Origin: Aureobasidium sp. EXF-3400
Lineage: Eukaryota > Ascomycota > Dothideomycetes > Dothideales > Saccotheciaceae
Direction of reading: 5' to 3'
Assembly (NCBI GenBank): GCA_024195585.1
Contig: SWBL01000099.1
Location: 1-64,000 of the forward strand
DNA length: 64,000 nucleotides
Shown: one piece after another, positions 32,771-44,590 of the stretch
Layout: each line of letters opens with the position of its first letter
Position numbering within the stretch: the stretch's first letter is position 1
Made by a program: the position numbers and the translations under genes
The notes under the pieces: model-generated
Database searches by the model: none
Told to the model about the DNA's origin: nothing
The model's input: the letters and a program-made list of their open reading frames with translations, nothing else

Positions 32771-33827
32771 CCACCCTAACTCTTTGATCGTCAGACATTC
32801 ACACCGACCACTTCTCTTGATGGCGTGAGATGTTAGGGATGAGCAAGCCTTGAATCCTCCGGACCGAGATGTCGTGCCACGTGTGGTTTAATAGACCAAG
32901 ACAATGGGATCTTGCGACCAAAGTAAGCGAGGATATGCACCTAGTCGAGTCATTGGCGACGATATCTCGCATCTCCTCTAGTATGAACCATGGAGAGTGG
33001 TACTGCGGGGTATTAGGCGAAAGGGTAAGAACGGGACATGACTCTCTATCACCAGGACTTGATTCATGGTACACTGCTTGCCGGTATGTCGATATTTGGA
33101 AGCATTCTACGTTTCTAGCTCATAGGTTTTCAATGCAGCCTCAAAGAACGGACATGCTCGGATGGCGGGCACCGTGAAACAGATACAGAGCCTCATTCCT
33201 CACATTTTTCCCTACTCAAACCCACCACCATCTTTCGAAACACTCAAAGAAAGCTTCCTATTGCCCTAAGTTGATAACACGAAGCTGTTGAATGTCAAAG
33301 ACCGCAGAGACCTTCATCCTGCTTCAAACCGGCATATATAGCCCTCTTACGCACGTTAAAACCAAGTTGCGGCTTTATCTATACCCGTTACCCTGGAAGG
33401 ATGAATAAACTTTTGTCCACGAGGCATCACCGTTGGAAGTTTCGCTTCAGAAAGAAAAACAAAGCCATGTGCTCTCCGGCGCCGGAGCCCAGGATGCAGG
33501 AACCAATTATTGCATATGTACATATCAGAAAGAAAGAGCGAACTTCTTGGCTGCCTGTTTGGGAACTGTGCCATTCCTGTAGGAGTACGAGACTTTCGGT
33601 CCTAAGGCGATTTGATGTGTAAGAGAACAGAACTCTGAAGACCTGGGATGCTGGTTTGATAATGTGACTTTTAGCTTGTGGTATATACAGGTGTTGAGTG
33701 GTATGTACAAAAAAAATGATAGTATATCTGATAGGAAATGACGGGCCGGCCTGACTGCAACCAAACGCCGCAAAACGCTAAGTATCGACAAAAGGGATCC
33801 AAATCATGATAGGGCAAAGGCGTATCT
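32771..33827. other. Intergenic region without a supported gene
   Basis: About 1.06 kb. Short frames on both strands lack start context, splice logic or family features. Upstream part may be the 3' region of the tentative small gene. Confidence 0.45.
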
Positions 33828-35251
33828 TCAGACAGGCGAGTCGTGCTGACTATGCCTTAGCAACGCCTTCGACGGTCTCTTTAGCGGCGATGAGGGCACA
33901 ATCTCTGTCGTCGAATCAGTCGCACTGCGCCCGCAATCGCTACCACCCTCTCGGCTACTGCTACTCCCTGGCTTCGGATCTGTCGGCCCTCTCATCGCCC
34001 AAGCCTCTGCCCATGTGCCTCTGCCGTCTGTCATTGAGTTGTTTTCGCGTTTGAGACTCATTGTGTCTTCAGAGACATGTATCTCCGTGTGTCGATGAAT
34101 GCCGTCAAACTCATCTGGGTCGGGCATAAGTAGATCTAAATCAATCTCATCGTGGCGTGGTGTTTTCTTGCGATGTAGTGTCTCCACGCGAGTATGAGTT
34201 GTTGTGTATGTAGGTGTATAGCCGTTGTATGGTGTGTACGTGTTCTTGCCAGAAAACGAACCCAGAGAACGGAGTTTGAATACCCGGCGGAGCAGGGCCC
34301 AGACGAAGGCGGCATTTGCTGTTAAAAGTGCTGTGCTTGACTCCCGAACGTACCAGTATGTCCCTACGATGAAGATCAGCTCTAGTTCTACTGCAAGATA
34401 AAGATCATGTTCAACACCAGGGGGGTGATCTCTCGTTCTGGAAACAAATGCGATACGAAATATGAGTATTTGCTTTACTTACATTCGAGGCCGAATGGTT
34501 GGTTGAAACTGTACACCTTGTTCAAAATGGCACAGATAATGACGAAGGTTCCGAGCGAGAAGATCCCAACGATAGCAATCTTCTTTCGGAGAGGCAGCCG
34601 TGTCTTGATAAACATGGGAAGGGCGACAGCCAAGATCATAGTGTCCGAGCTGATGTTGAAGACGGCATTGGTGATAAGATGATGCGTTGCAGCTGTGCAT
34701 TGCGTGGTCGAGGGTACAGCCCAATACATGTGGAAAGGTCTGCACCAGACTCCAAAGTAGAGAACTTCCATAATGACCCAGCTGATGATGACATAGAAGA
34801 AGAGTGCCTTAATTGCGCGTATTTCCCATACGCCAACGGTCAGGCGACGGTATAAGAGCAACATACATAGCTTCTCACACCAGACGGTCATGATCTGACA
34901 TTGTTCCACGACAAGCACCAGTTTGGAGCCATACGAGCGGTCGTGAATCTGCCCGGGAGTCAGGCTGTTGACATCAAAACCTGGCGGCAGAAGGTTGGAA
35001 TCGGATTTGGCGACGATGTTAATGGTGACAACAAGTGTAGTGTAAAAGCACATGGCAACCATGGTGATGTAGTCATCCGCTTGAAAGCGTCTAATCGTGC
35101 CGAGGTTCAGGTACCTCGAGATCCTGGTTTGGGCAGTCAGAATCATATTCAGTAAGGCAAAGGGTCGCAAGGGCTGTAATCACATTCGACAAATGACACA
35201 TAACACCACGAAAGTCCACCATATCCACGTCTCTGCTTTTAGAGGTACCAT
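33828..35251 (-). CDS. Seven-helix fungal integral membrane protein (rhodopsin-like/SAT4 family)
   Basis: complement(33828..34390,34483..35123,35184..35251), 423 aa. Exon 1 encodes MVPLKAETWIWWTFVVLCVI and the first helix. Intron 1 (60 bp) joins CRM to ISRYLNLGTIRRFQADDYIT, the family's conserved R-x-L...F-x-x-DDY motif after helix 1. Further helices follow, with EKLCMLLLYRRLT, a conserved WCRPFHMYWAVPS segment and TDAVFNISSD-like ITNAVFNISSDTMILAVALP. Intron 2 (92 bp) joins GLE to LELIFIVGTYWYVRESSTAL, the last helix. The tail is long and hydrophilic. This family is large in Pezizomycotina and mostly of unknown function; some members have a CFEM domain, absent here. Confidence 0.85.
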
Positions 35252-36644
35252 GATAGGATGTCGATTGATTGAGAGAGATGGCGCGAGGGAGGCGTGCTTC
35301 AGGAATATTCCTGAGGCGAAAGTGTAGTCCCTGCCCGTTGCTCCTTGGTCATACCGGGGCTATCACAAAGCCAGAGTCCAAAGAAGGAGTGGTCGAAATC
35401 AACCGCTCAAACGAGTAAAACAAGATGTCAGAAAAAAGAGCGAGACCTGAGATTATGCAATTGCAAGTGGTGGGAAGTCGAAGGATTATCAAGTGGCCGA
35501 GCCCTGCTGCAGAGCTTATTCCCTACCCAGGTCCTAATTCGAGAAGGACTCTAGCGTCACGCGTACTCGGAGCGCCCAGTGAAGATGTACTCCCGCCGAA
35601 CGGGGACCCTACAGAGAGCGACTCGCCACCGGATGTACGATAAGAACATCGATGGCTTTTGCCAAGAACAAGCCAGATGTTCTTGGATATGATGAGGTCG
35701 TCTCTTCTGTTCCGAGCAAGCCGTCACCGTGTAGACGTGTCTGTAAACGTCGTGAAATCCATCAGACGCAGTGAGGAAAATTCAGCATGCATAGACCATG
35801 TCATTGATCTGCAATGCAGCCAGTCCGTTGACTGTCTTCTGATTGAGATCGTGGGCGTTGGGTTGGAGGGATCAGGCTGGAGGGGAAAAAACGAGGGCAA
35901 GGGCAAGCGAAACACTCCGCGGTCGAGAGGAGGCGCGAACAAGGGTCCGAAGGAATGGTTTCTTTCCCCGTAGTAATAATAATACGAACTCTAAAGCAAT
36001 AGTAGTATCAAAGACGAGCAGCAATTTCCTCCATTCAAAAAGCAGTGTGAGATTCCCTAAAGACGAAAACCTTGTGTAGGTCATTATCACGAACCGGTGT
36101 GACTTTCCCATCAGCACCAACGCGGGTTCGGCTCGCTCGCGCGAACCGTTCTGAACTGTCGGAGTTGCGTAAGCACGGCTGGGAGAGAAAGATCTCATAG
36201 CGCGTGTACTTATCTAGAGTCACATGCGTGAATTGACTCGTCGTGGAGGTGTCGCTATGCCAAATAGATAACATTGATTGTCCAAGCAAGCCACTATCTG
36301 TTGCTCTCCTTATACAGGCAGTGCAAGAGTCAGGGACAGGGTTACTTTGCCCTGAAAGATCTTGGTGTTCATTTCAAAAAGACAATCCGGCATTTGTGAG
36401 ACACCGCTGCAAGGAAGCAACTTAGAAACGATCGAAAGCCCTAGTCGCATGCAAGACGGCAGCCCTGGCTCGGTTTGAGGAAACAAGAAATGGAATTGAT
36501 GAATAGCCATAACGCCCAGTGCCGTGATCTTCAGACCCGACCAGACGCCATTTAGTGTGTACCAAAGTGGTATTCCCAAAAGTTACCCTTTCACGCCGTC
36601 GCTTCAATGCAAATATGCCCTTTTGGTTCTCCCGTTGCCTAAGT
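35252..36644. other. Intergenic region without a supported gene
   Basis: 1.39 kb. A 72-codon frame at 35425-35643 and several antisense frames show no recognisable features. Nothing else seen. Confidence 0.45.
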
Positions 36645-38131
36645 CTACTTAACACGGTCGATGTAGTCTTGAGTAGGTTGCTCGTACTCTTGAGACAGAT
36701 AACTGCCCGCGTTCTTGCTGAGCCATTGGGTCATCTTGTGCAGCTCCTCGCGAAGACGGCTCACAGCCTGAGAGTCCATGTTGGTATGGGCAATCAAGTC
36801 CGGCATGGACACTGGAATCGTTAGTTAGGCCATATATAAGCGACTAACAGCACATACCAAACAAACGGCATAGATGCTCTACTCCGTAGATGTCAGTGGG
36901 GAGTTTGCCTGTCAGGTCTCCGGTGCCCTTGTTAAGCTGAGCATGGATGTCGGACCACTGTGGACGCTCGAAGCGGTATAGCAGGATGCGGCCGATACTC
37001 TTGTTGAAGTACTCTTTGACACCAGCAATCACCTCCTCAAGGATGTCAGCTTCGGCGCTGCCCTCTCTACGCTTGGCGCCCTCAGATGCCGAGTAGTCTG
37101 CAAGGAATTGTGCCACTGGAGTTTTCGAAGGAAGCGGAACGAGTCTGTTCTCTCTGGTCACCTTCTCCCAATCATCCACGAGGATAGCCTTGAGACTGTC
37201 TGGCATGAAGATCTTGATCGAAGGTCGACGAAGAAATTCGTCCTCCTGTTATCGTTGTCAGCAAACAATTTGAAGATCATTTTTAAACACGACATATATC
37301 GAGCAAGCTAGGATAGGACCAATGTTGACGGATCCGTTGTTGTTTCGACGAGTGTTGGGCTGTGTGACAGACGAATTCGGGATTACCTGGCGAGGGGCGA
37401 GCCTCCACACCACGCGACCACACAAACTTCGAACTGATACACGAACATGTCTAGGAATATACTGACCTTATCGATCCCTTCATACTCTCTTCCGCGTTTG
37501 GTTCCACGAGTTGGGGCTGTGGGAGCCGTCCTTTCCTCGCTGCCTCTAGCAGAGCCAGTGTTGAGATCACGCTTTCTGGTCACGGTCGCAGTCATTGGTT
37601 TTGCTGCAGCTCTGCGTTGTGCGTTCATTTCCTGCCTCAAGTTCTTGGAGAGCTCGAGGTTCTCGTCATTGTACTTGCGCAAGCGGTCTTGAGGCACCCA
37701 GTCGTCCCAACTATAAGAAGATTAGCACAATCCACGCCGGCAAACGCACCGATCAGAACAGGTTTTGATGAACAAAGAAAGCTTCGAACGATAAAACCGT
37801 GACGAGTATGTGAGGAAATACTCAGACGGTCCACACAATGAAATGAAAATGAAATTCACAGAGATAGAGGTGAAGTCGTGGGTGCTGGAGGCCGATAGGG
37901 CCACAACGGGGGACATTTTGCCGTGCAGAGGCATGATGAATGTTTACAGATGGCATAGACTTACGTATTCTTCCAGCCCTTGTAATGGACCTTGTACTCG
38001 TAAGGGGATGTCTTGTCATTTTGGTCGGTGTGTCGCGAGTCGAGCACCTTTGCTTCGTAGAGCAGTTCGTGGTGGAAGCAAAGCGCCTTTTCGTCCTTGC
38101 CATACATGGGTCCTGGCGCAGCTGGCGCCAT
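36645..38131 (-). CDS. EAF3: Chromatin modification protein Eaf3 (MRG family)
   Basis: complement(36645..36811,36858..37245,37467..37710,37965..38131), 321 aa. A chromo barrel domain (residues ~10-75: [38 protein letters not shown]) is split by intron 1. A basic linker (TRKRDLNTGSARG) and the MRG domain (~135-320) follow, starting EDEFLRRPSIKIFMPDSLK and ending with YLSQEYEQPTQDYIDRV. The MRG core includes YGVEHLCRLF joined over intron 3 to VSMPDLIAHTNMD. Eaf3 belongs to both the NuA4 acetyltransferase and the Rpd3S deacetylase and reads H3K36 methylation (established in yeast). Introns 1 and 2 are 254 and 221 bp, long for this window. Confidence 0.92.
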
Positions 38132-38536
38132 GTTGAATTGTGAAAGTGAGTTGATTAGTCCAGCGGCGAAAAGATTATTGTTGATCTGAAATTAACCGAG
38201 ATTGAGTATCGAAGTTGGTCGTCGGATGTTTGATGGAAGTGGTCTTGGAGATTCAATCAAGGAGGAATCTGTGAAAGCGTGTCAAAGCTCGGACCTCCGC
38301 GTTCAAGTCTGACTCTCCTCCCAAGTTCCAACCGTCCTCAGTGAACTCTTTTGCCAGCGATGTGTAATTCAATTTTATATTGGGCAGGCAGTAGGCATAT
38401 ATGGTATGGATAGGTAACGTGTTACATAAAGGAAGATTGTCAATAATTATGGCGCCTACACACTTTCTAAATATTCTCATGAAACATCTCTATAGCTGCG
38501 CCTTCCGATTGATATCTACATCCACATGCTGTGGCT
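38132..38536. other. Intergenic: EAF3 promoter and oxidase 3' region
   Basis: 405 bp with no gene seen; both flanking genes run leftward. Confidence 0.5.
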
Positions 38537-40152
38537 CTACTCAAGCTTGATCTTGATACCCAGGATCCTGTCAAGAATACCCAGGAAAATGGATAGCACG
38601 AAGGCTACCGGTGGTAGTGATAAGAAGAAGTGTACCAGGTGAGCAAATCTCATGATCCAGATTATTGCAGTACGCACTGCGTGGTCCATCGAGTTCAATT
38701 GTGGTGCTTTGCCTCGTGAGAAAGTTGAGTCTTTGAACTCAAATGGCAGAGTCGCTCCGAGATGATCGATTGCGACCTTGAGGCCGCTGCTAAAGCCATC
38801 TTCGTGGAACCCATATTTTGTCCAGGCTCCACAATAACTGATACCTGACGTATTTTGAATCTCGTTCAGTCTGTTCTGCGACTTTACTGCTGCAGGTGTG
38901 TACAGAGGATGACGGTAGATGAATTTCCCTTGAGTATGCTCTGGCGCAGGCTCGTGGGGAGGATTCATGGTGACAAGTACAGGACCGAACTTAGACTCTG
39001 GTAAATGCTGCAACAAGTTCATCCAATATGTCAAGCTTACACCAGCTGGGTGTTCAAGCTTGGATGGTGCAGAGGTCGTCAAGTAATTCCATGCTGTGAA
39101 GACTTGTCTTCTCAATGGCATCAACGAGAGGTCCGAATGCAGATATGCGACATTCTCAGAAGTCTGGAATGCACCTAGAATTTCTTCTTCTTTTTCTGAT
39201 GGTGGCACTCTCGACTTTGCAGAGAGAAGAGGCAGGATATCGTCTCCGTGGCAAGCCATGATCACATGGTCGAAAGTTGACGACTCTTGCGTACCGCTCA
39301 ATGGACTCTTGTAGCTGACCTCGACCACCGCCTTGCCATTCTGGTTCATCCTCGTCACACCAGTGATCGGGGTCGAAGTGTGGAAGTGAAATCTCTTTTT
39401 ATCAGAGCTGCGCAGGATAGCATCAATGTACTTTTGGGACCCTCCCTTGATTGTCAGCCAAGTAGGTCGTGCTGCAATGGTTGACAGCAAATGATGGTTC
39501 CACATAAAGCGGACAAGGGTCAGTACAGGGAATTCCAGGCTGGTCTTGTCTGGAGACGTGCTCCACACTGCGGCAGTCATTGGGATGAGATAGTCATCCT
39601 TGAACGCTTGAGAATAGCCTTGTTCATTCAGATAATCGCCAATCGTCTGATCAGTGCGTGAAGAGTCATCATCGGTGAGCAGATCTAGAGCAAATTGATT
39701 GAAGCGAATGATGTCGAAAATCATGCGCCACATCCTAGGCTTGAAGATGTTCTCTCTTTGAGCGAAAATGCCTTCACCAGAACCAGACCATTCGAATTCA
39801 CCATGATTACGAGAAACACTGAATGTCATCAAGGTAGGAACAATATCTACTTTGACGTGATTCAAGAACCTGATCAAATTTGCTGGTCTTGTCAGTAACT
39901 GGGTATTGAAGAAAACAAGGATGGCAGTTGGGACGAACGATATGTAGCAGAGTTCATGACGATGAAGCCAGTATCAACAGGTGTAGAATGTTTGCCATGG
40001 GTGAATGTCTGTGTATTCGTGTGACCTCCTAGGCGATCCGACTTCTCAAAGATGTGAACCTCATGGTTGGTGTTTTGCAATGCCCACGCTGCGCCCAGAC
40101 CGGCACATCCACTGCCAACGATGGCTACACGCTTCTTCTCTGCTTGAAGCAT
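38537..40152 (-). CDS. FAD-dependent amine-oxidase-like flavoprotein
   Basis: complement(38537..39882,39939..40152), 519 aa. The N-terminal dinucleotide-binding motif [18 protein letters not shown] (residues ~8-25) is followed by the FAD-family loop [14 protein letters not shown]. The 56-bp intron (GTTCGT...ACTGAC...GACCAG) joins FIVMNSATY to [13 protein letters not shown], where the family motif continues. Later motifs are [36 protein letters not shown] and [19 protein letters not shown], the C-terminal FAD contact. The last ~45 residues form one or two hydrophobic spans, suggesting membrane attachment. This group is often annotated as NAD/FAD-binding amine oxidase and in bacteria sits with cyclopropane-fatty-acid synthase-like genes; the substrate is unknown. 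Confidence 0.85.
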
Positions 40153-40816
40153 TTGACAGGCGATGTGGAAAATGCAAGAGACCTAACTTGAAGAATTGAA
40201 AGATCAAGTCTACAAGGTAGATGCAATGGAAGGTTTGGCTGAGCCAGTCAAATTGAAGACGGGGACTCGAGGAAAACGCGTTTCGATCAAGGTCGAACGT
40301 GAGGCGTTGAAAGTTAAGCGTCATCGAGGAAGCACTGGCCGCCGGGGATGCATCCTCGAGCCAACAAGGTTGTGTCAATATCGAGATTCATGTCACTAGA
40401 GTACTACTCAATTCGTGGCCTGTGGGACATGATGATTATGAAAGGAGCTTTATGTATCATGGCTTGATACTGCATGCTTCGAGTTCCGCAAACATCTGAG
40501 GAGATGAGACTTTCGCAAAAGAAAGAACGAGTGAAAGTGGACAGCCTGAGTTGGCGGGAAAATGGTCCGAGCTTGGTACAATGCGGCCGCGGACAACATC
40601 ATCGTCCCTTCCCCGACTCGATGCCTGTTGCACATGCAAGAGCAATCACACAAGCACGACAAGACTGGAACGAGCCGCAATCCCGTACATTTCGTCGCCA
40701 GGAGCCCATAATCTGAACGCACACACTCATCGACCATCTGCACACAGGCAGACGCGCACACCGGAAGCCCCGTACCCCATCACAGTCTATACCAGATAGA
40801 CCATCTCCCAGACACC
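40153..40816. promoter_or_regulatory. Divergent upstream region of the oxidase and VTI1
   Basis: 664 bp with no gene supported on either strand; presumed to hold both promoters. The last ~80 bp before VTI1 are C/A-rich. Confidence 0.45.
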
Positions 40817-41611
40817 ATGGCCAACCCAATGGACAGCGAAGCCGGATCCGAGCTCTTCAGCAACTATGAAGCCGAACTCAAGCTTGTACAGGCCGACTTG
40901 AACCAAAAGCTCGACCAGCTGCCCGAACTCAGCGGCGAAGAGCGCAAGGCTGCCATCGGCCGCGCTCAGCGTTCTTTGGAAGAGGCCACCGAGATTGTGA
41001 GTCGCTCTCTGATCTAAATTGCTACGCATTTCTCTGACTGTTGATTGCCAGCTGGACTCAATGCGATTGGAAAAGGAGAACCTGCCAGCAAACCAGAAGA
41101 CAAAGACAAACCAACGCTTCCGTAACTACTCACACGACATCGATATGGCCAAGCAGAAACTCAAGGGCTTGTCGAGCGACAAGTCTGCTCTCTTTGGAAG
41201 ACGCTATACCGACAATCCTACCAGCGACGGCCAGCTCGAGCAAAGACAACAACTTCTGTCAGGCACCGACAGACTCGATCGCTCGAGCGGCCGCCTACGC
41301 GAAAGTCAGCGCATCGCTCTCGAAACTGAAGACATTGGTCGCAATACTCTTGCCGACTTGGCCAGACAACGAGAGGTTATTGAGCACTCTAGAGATGTGC
41401 TCCTCGAGGGTGAGGGCTACACTGACAGAAGCAACAAGACTCTGAAGCAGATGGCTCGTAGGTAATGCTGACTCTCCTCCCCATCAAATGCCTACTGAAC
41501 TACGATTGACTGGTTTTTCTCAGAATGGCTACGAACAAGATAATCACTATCGCTATCATCACTGTGCTGGTTCTGCTGATTCTTGCTGTCATCATCAGCA
41601 AATTCAGATAG
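40817..41611 (+). CDS. VTI1: Qb-SNARE Vti1
   Basis: join(40817..40996,41052..41461,41524..41611), 225 aa. The N-terminal Habc-like three-helix region (residues 10-100) starts SELFSNYEAELKLVQADLNQ. The SNARE motif (~130-195) contains IGRNTLADLARQREVIEHSR with the zero-layer Gln, then YTDRSNKTLKQMARR. A C-terminal anchor (IITIAIITVLVLLILAVII) ends the protein, as in tail-anchored SNAREs. Both introns fall at clean GT-AG sites (55 and 62 bp). Vti1 works in Golgi, endosome and vacuole fusion (family knowledge). Confidence 0.95.
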
Positions 41612-41798
41612 ACGACCGTGTGCCAACACGATACCCTTTTACTTTCTTGTTTCTTATTTCTTGAGTCATTTTCTTCGGCGCACATGGAGTTTGAGCGGCA
41701 GGCACTAGTTCTTCCACTGGTTTGGTTCATCGTTCAGGCAAAGGTCAACCACGGTTCAGGTCCACATAATACAGTGTTTTCTTTCTATTGACACATCT

Positions 41799-42780
41799 CT
41801 ACAACTTGGCCTGCTTGATGTACTTGTTCAAGAAACTCACGACTGCAGCGTCCACCTCTTTAGCTTTGGTGTAGTTTAGGTAATGAGGTCCGCCCTCGAT
41901 GACCTGTAGCGTCGCATCAGGACTGTTGACGAAGAGTTTGATCTCCTCCTCAGCATTAGCCACGCTGTACACCATATCCTGATCTCCATGCAGCCACAGT
42001 ACTGGCACTCGCACATCGAAGAGTCTTCCATGCAGACCATCTCTGTCTCGCAGGTTGAGAGCACACATTCTCGCGCGTCTGCGACCATCATCACCACCCC
42101 AGTTCTTCTGGATGGCTTTGACCCAGAACTCGCCGTCCTCAGCTGGAATGTCCTTGCCAAACCCAGAAGCGTTCATGAAATGGCAGAATTCTTCCGGGGG
42201 TACAAAGGATGTTGTAGCTTCGTTGGTTGTCCAGCCGTCAATCGTGGGAGTGAGGTTTTTTCTTGCATCCCAGCAGCCGAGCTTTACTGTTCTCTCGTTT
42301 TCTGTGTCCATTGATGTACCGAGCGGTATTGTACCCGCGACCTGTGTGATTTTGCCCATCAATTGCTGTTAACCAGATGTATGAATGGTCTTCACTCACC
42401 CTGTCAGGCGCCAACAGTGCCATCCTCACAGTCTGCCAACCACCTTGACTGGTGCCCAATACAAACACCTTGCCCTTGATGTCCAACTTATCCAGGACTT
42501 GGATATTCATGATTGCACTATCCCAATAAGTAAAGTTCTCGGTCTTCTTCGCCCTGGTCTGGCCATGACCTAGCAATTCGATCGCTAGCAAGTTGACCAG
42601 GTTGTTGAGTTCTGCATTTTGGTATTGGTGTCTGTAGAGGTCTGCGCCTGTGCCGAAGGAATTGCAGAGGACGAGAGTTGGCTTTGAGGGGTCGTAGGGA
42701 GCTGGCATGTAGGTGCTCGCGTCTATGCCACCCAAATGTGAGACGGTCACGATCTTAGTGGTGACTGGTGTAATGGTCAT
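41799..42780 (-). CDS. Alpha/beta hydrolase
   Basis: complement(41799..42341,42400..42780), 307 aa. The 58-bp intron (GTGAGT...CACACAG) joins LLAPDR to VAGTIPLGTSMDTENERTV in phase 0. The fold is typical: PTLVLCNSFGTGADLYRHQY (oxyanion strand), nucleophile elbow LGTSQGGW (Ser), acid HGDQDMVYSV (Asp), and GGPHYLNYTKAKE (His). The lid region contains a Trp/Cys-rich ELGCWD-like KLGCWDARKN. The family covers esterases, lactonases and C-C hydrolases; no substrate call is possible. Cytosolic. Convergent with VTI1. Confidence 0.9.
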
Positions 42781-43249
42781 CTTGTGTGGTGCGTTCAAGG
42801 TATGTTGCTGTGAGAAGTTGAGCTGTGGGACGCAGGGGACAGAAGTTTTGTCTTGATTCTATGATCGACATGTGTTACTAGCACCAGATCTTGCCTTTTG
42901 TTCCATCTGTGTTGATGTTCTCCACTTTCTGTACGGAGCAAAGAGCTCATGATGACCTTGATGAGAAATTAGCCGAGGTTGCTGAACTTGGACCGAGCGT
43001 CTCCTTGGAGCTGAGCACATCTCCAACGCCGTCCAACCCTTGGCAACTGTAGCACAGGTCTCGACATGTTTGCTGCTTCGTCTCGTGATCAAGTTTGATC
43101 CAGCACACATATGAAGGCGCCGCTGCGCTGTTGTAGGGTTCGATGTCAGCAGTCAGCCTCACAACAAATTCCTGCAAGAGGTCCTGTAGGATTGATCAGC
43201 TACAAGTCAACCAGATCATCCTATCTATAGGACATAAAGGCCTCGATCA
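42781..43249. promoter_or_regulatory. Divergent upstream region of the hydrolase and RCC1-like genes
   Basis: 469 bp with no coding evidence. Confidence 0.45.
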
Positions 43250-44353
43250 ATGCCATCATCTGTCCTCTTTGCCTGTGGCTTCAACGCCTTCAGTCAGCTC
43301 TCCTCCGAATCTGACAAGGACATAGCAGAGCCCAAGGAGCTCGTCATCTTCGAGCATGCTGCCAACATCAGACTTCTTTTCGCTGGTTGGAGCGAGACAG
43401 CCTTCTACCAACATGGCAAGGCTAATGAAAACGGTCGAATCATGAGACTTGGTAGTACCAAGATCATTCAAGAAGCACCATTGCCTGATCTGACTGCCGG
43501 CTTCGGAGACCACAATGGCCTTCTTGGTGTGCTCAGTCGCAAAGGAGGAGTTGCGTTTACCGAAGAGAACCAGGTTGAAGCGCACACAGCAACAACAGAT
43601 GCGCTTTCAGACGAGGAAACGCCAGGTGTCGCATACCTGGCTGTAGCAGGCAACGGCCATGTCGCTGTGGTTCTCTCATCAGCCAGTTCGCCCAGAAACA
43701 GCATTTTGGAGTTCAAATCCTTCGACAAGTTTCGCCAATGGTTTGACGATGAAGTCAACGACCTCCATGGGCCTAGCTTCAGTCATACCGTACCAGGACG
43801 TGTAGCTCACTTGGTAGCCAATGTCACTGGCTTCGTATGTCTGACGCAGGAGGGCAATGTCTATACTTGGGGAGATGCAAGACATAGCTCGCTAGGTCGC
43901 AGCGTCGCCGAGACAGAAGCTAAAAGTCCAGGTCTCGTTGAATCTCTTGCTGGTATTCACATCAAAAAGATTGCATCCGATGGCTGGATGACAGCAGCAT
44001 TGTCGCAAGATGGTGCAGTATATCTCTTTGGCACAGGAACACCTGGGACTCAGCACTTGTTATCATGTCTGGATGGGCTGGATCCGACTGGAGCAGCTCT
44101 GGTTGAGATTGAGCAGAATGGAGAGCCTCTGGACTTCCTGGATATTGCTGTGGGTGATGGCCATGTCGTGCTGCTGGCCCAGGATGGACATGTCTATGCC
44201 GCTGGTGACAACCGCAATGGTCAACTGGGCCTTGGACAGAAAGCATCGAGCTATATCAAAGACTGGCGAGAGGTCATCATTCCAGATGGACGTCGCTGCG
44301 GTGCGGTATATGCAGGTCCAAAATCATCATTCTTCCAGATTGTTGATATTTGA
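43250..44353 (+). CDS. RCC1-repeat protein (ATS1-like)
   Basis: Single exon, 367 aa. It opens with VLFACGFNAFSQLSSESD, a first RCC1 blade. Clear repeats follow: LTQEGNVYTWGDARHSSLG, LSQDGAVYLFGTGTPG, and LAQDGHVYAAGDNRNGQLG, each with the G-x-x-Y-x-W/F-G-x-x-x-x-x-x-L-G pattern. The middle repeats are degenerate, so the propeller is probably small or irregular. Small fungal RCC1 proteins of this length resemble Ats1, linked to tRNA wobble-uridine modification (Elongator/diphthamide) in yeast; assignment to it is a guess. No signal peptide. Confidence 0.8.
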   Translation: MPSSVLFACGFNAFSQLSSESDKDIAEPKELVIFEHAANIRLLFAGWSETAFYQHGKANENGRIMRLGSTKIIQEAPLPDLTAGFGDHNGLLGVLSRKGGVAFTEENQVEAHTATTDALSDEETPGVAYLAVAGNGHVAVVLSSASSPRNSILEFKSFDKFRQWFDDEVNDLHGPSFSHTVPGRVAHLVANVTGFVCLTQEGNVYTWGDARHSSLGRSVAETEAKSPGLVESLAGIHIKKIASDGWMTAALSQDGAVYLFGTGTPGTQHLLSCLDGLDPTGAALVEIEQNGEPLDFLDIAVGDGHVVLLAQDGHVYAAGDNRNGQLGLGQKASSYIKDWREVIIPDGRRCGAVYAGPKSSFFQIVDI

Positions 44354-44590
44354 GCAATATGGGTTCAGCGACTACATGCATGCTATGGCTACCAGAACAG
44401 GCATACGCGTCTCGCACGTGATCAGTCTTTCCTCGCTTAATTGCCTGCCACCGCAGCTCGTCACTTCCATGTCGCTGGTATTTTGCCAAGACGGGTCGCG
44501 TGGCATGGATTATCGCACACGCGTTATTTACCGCCAACACAGTTCAGCATATTCAGCGTCCCGCTAACATTCTTTGATCGTTGTCATCTC

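Noticed and set aside
35425..35643. 72-codon plus-strand frame between the rhodopsin-like gene and EAF3
   Set aside because: Short, no motif and no conserved context.
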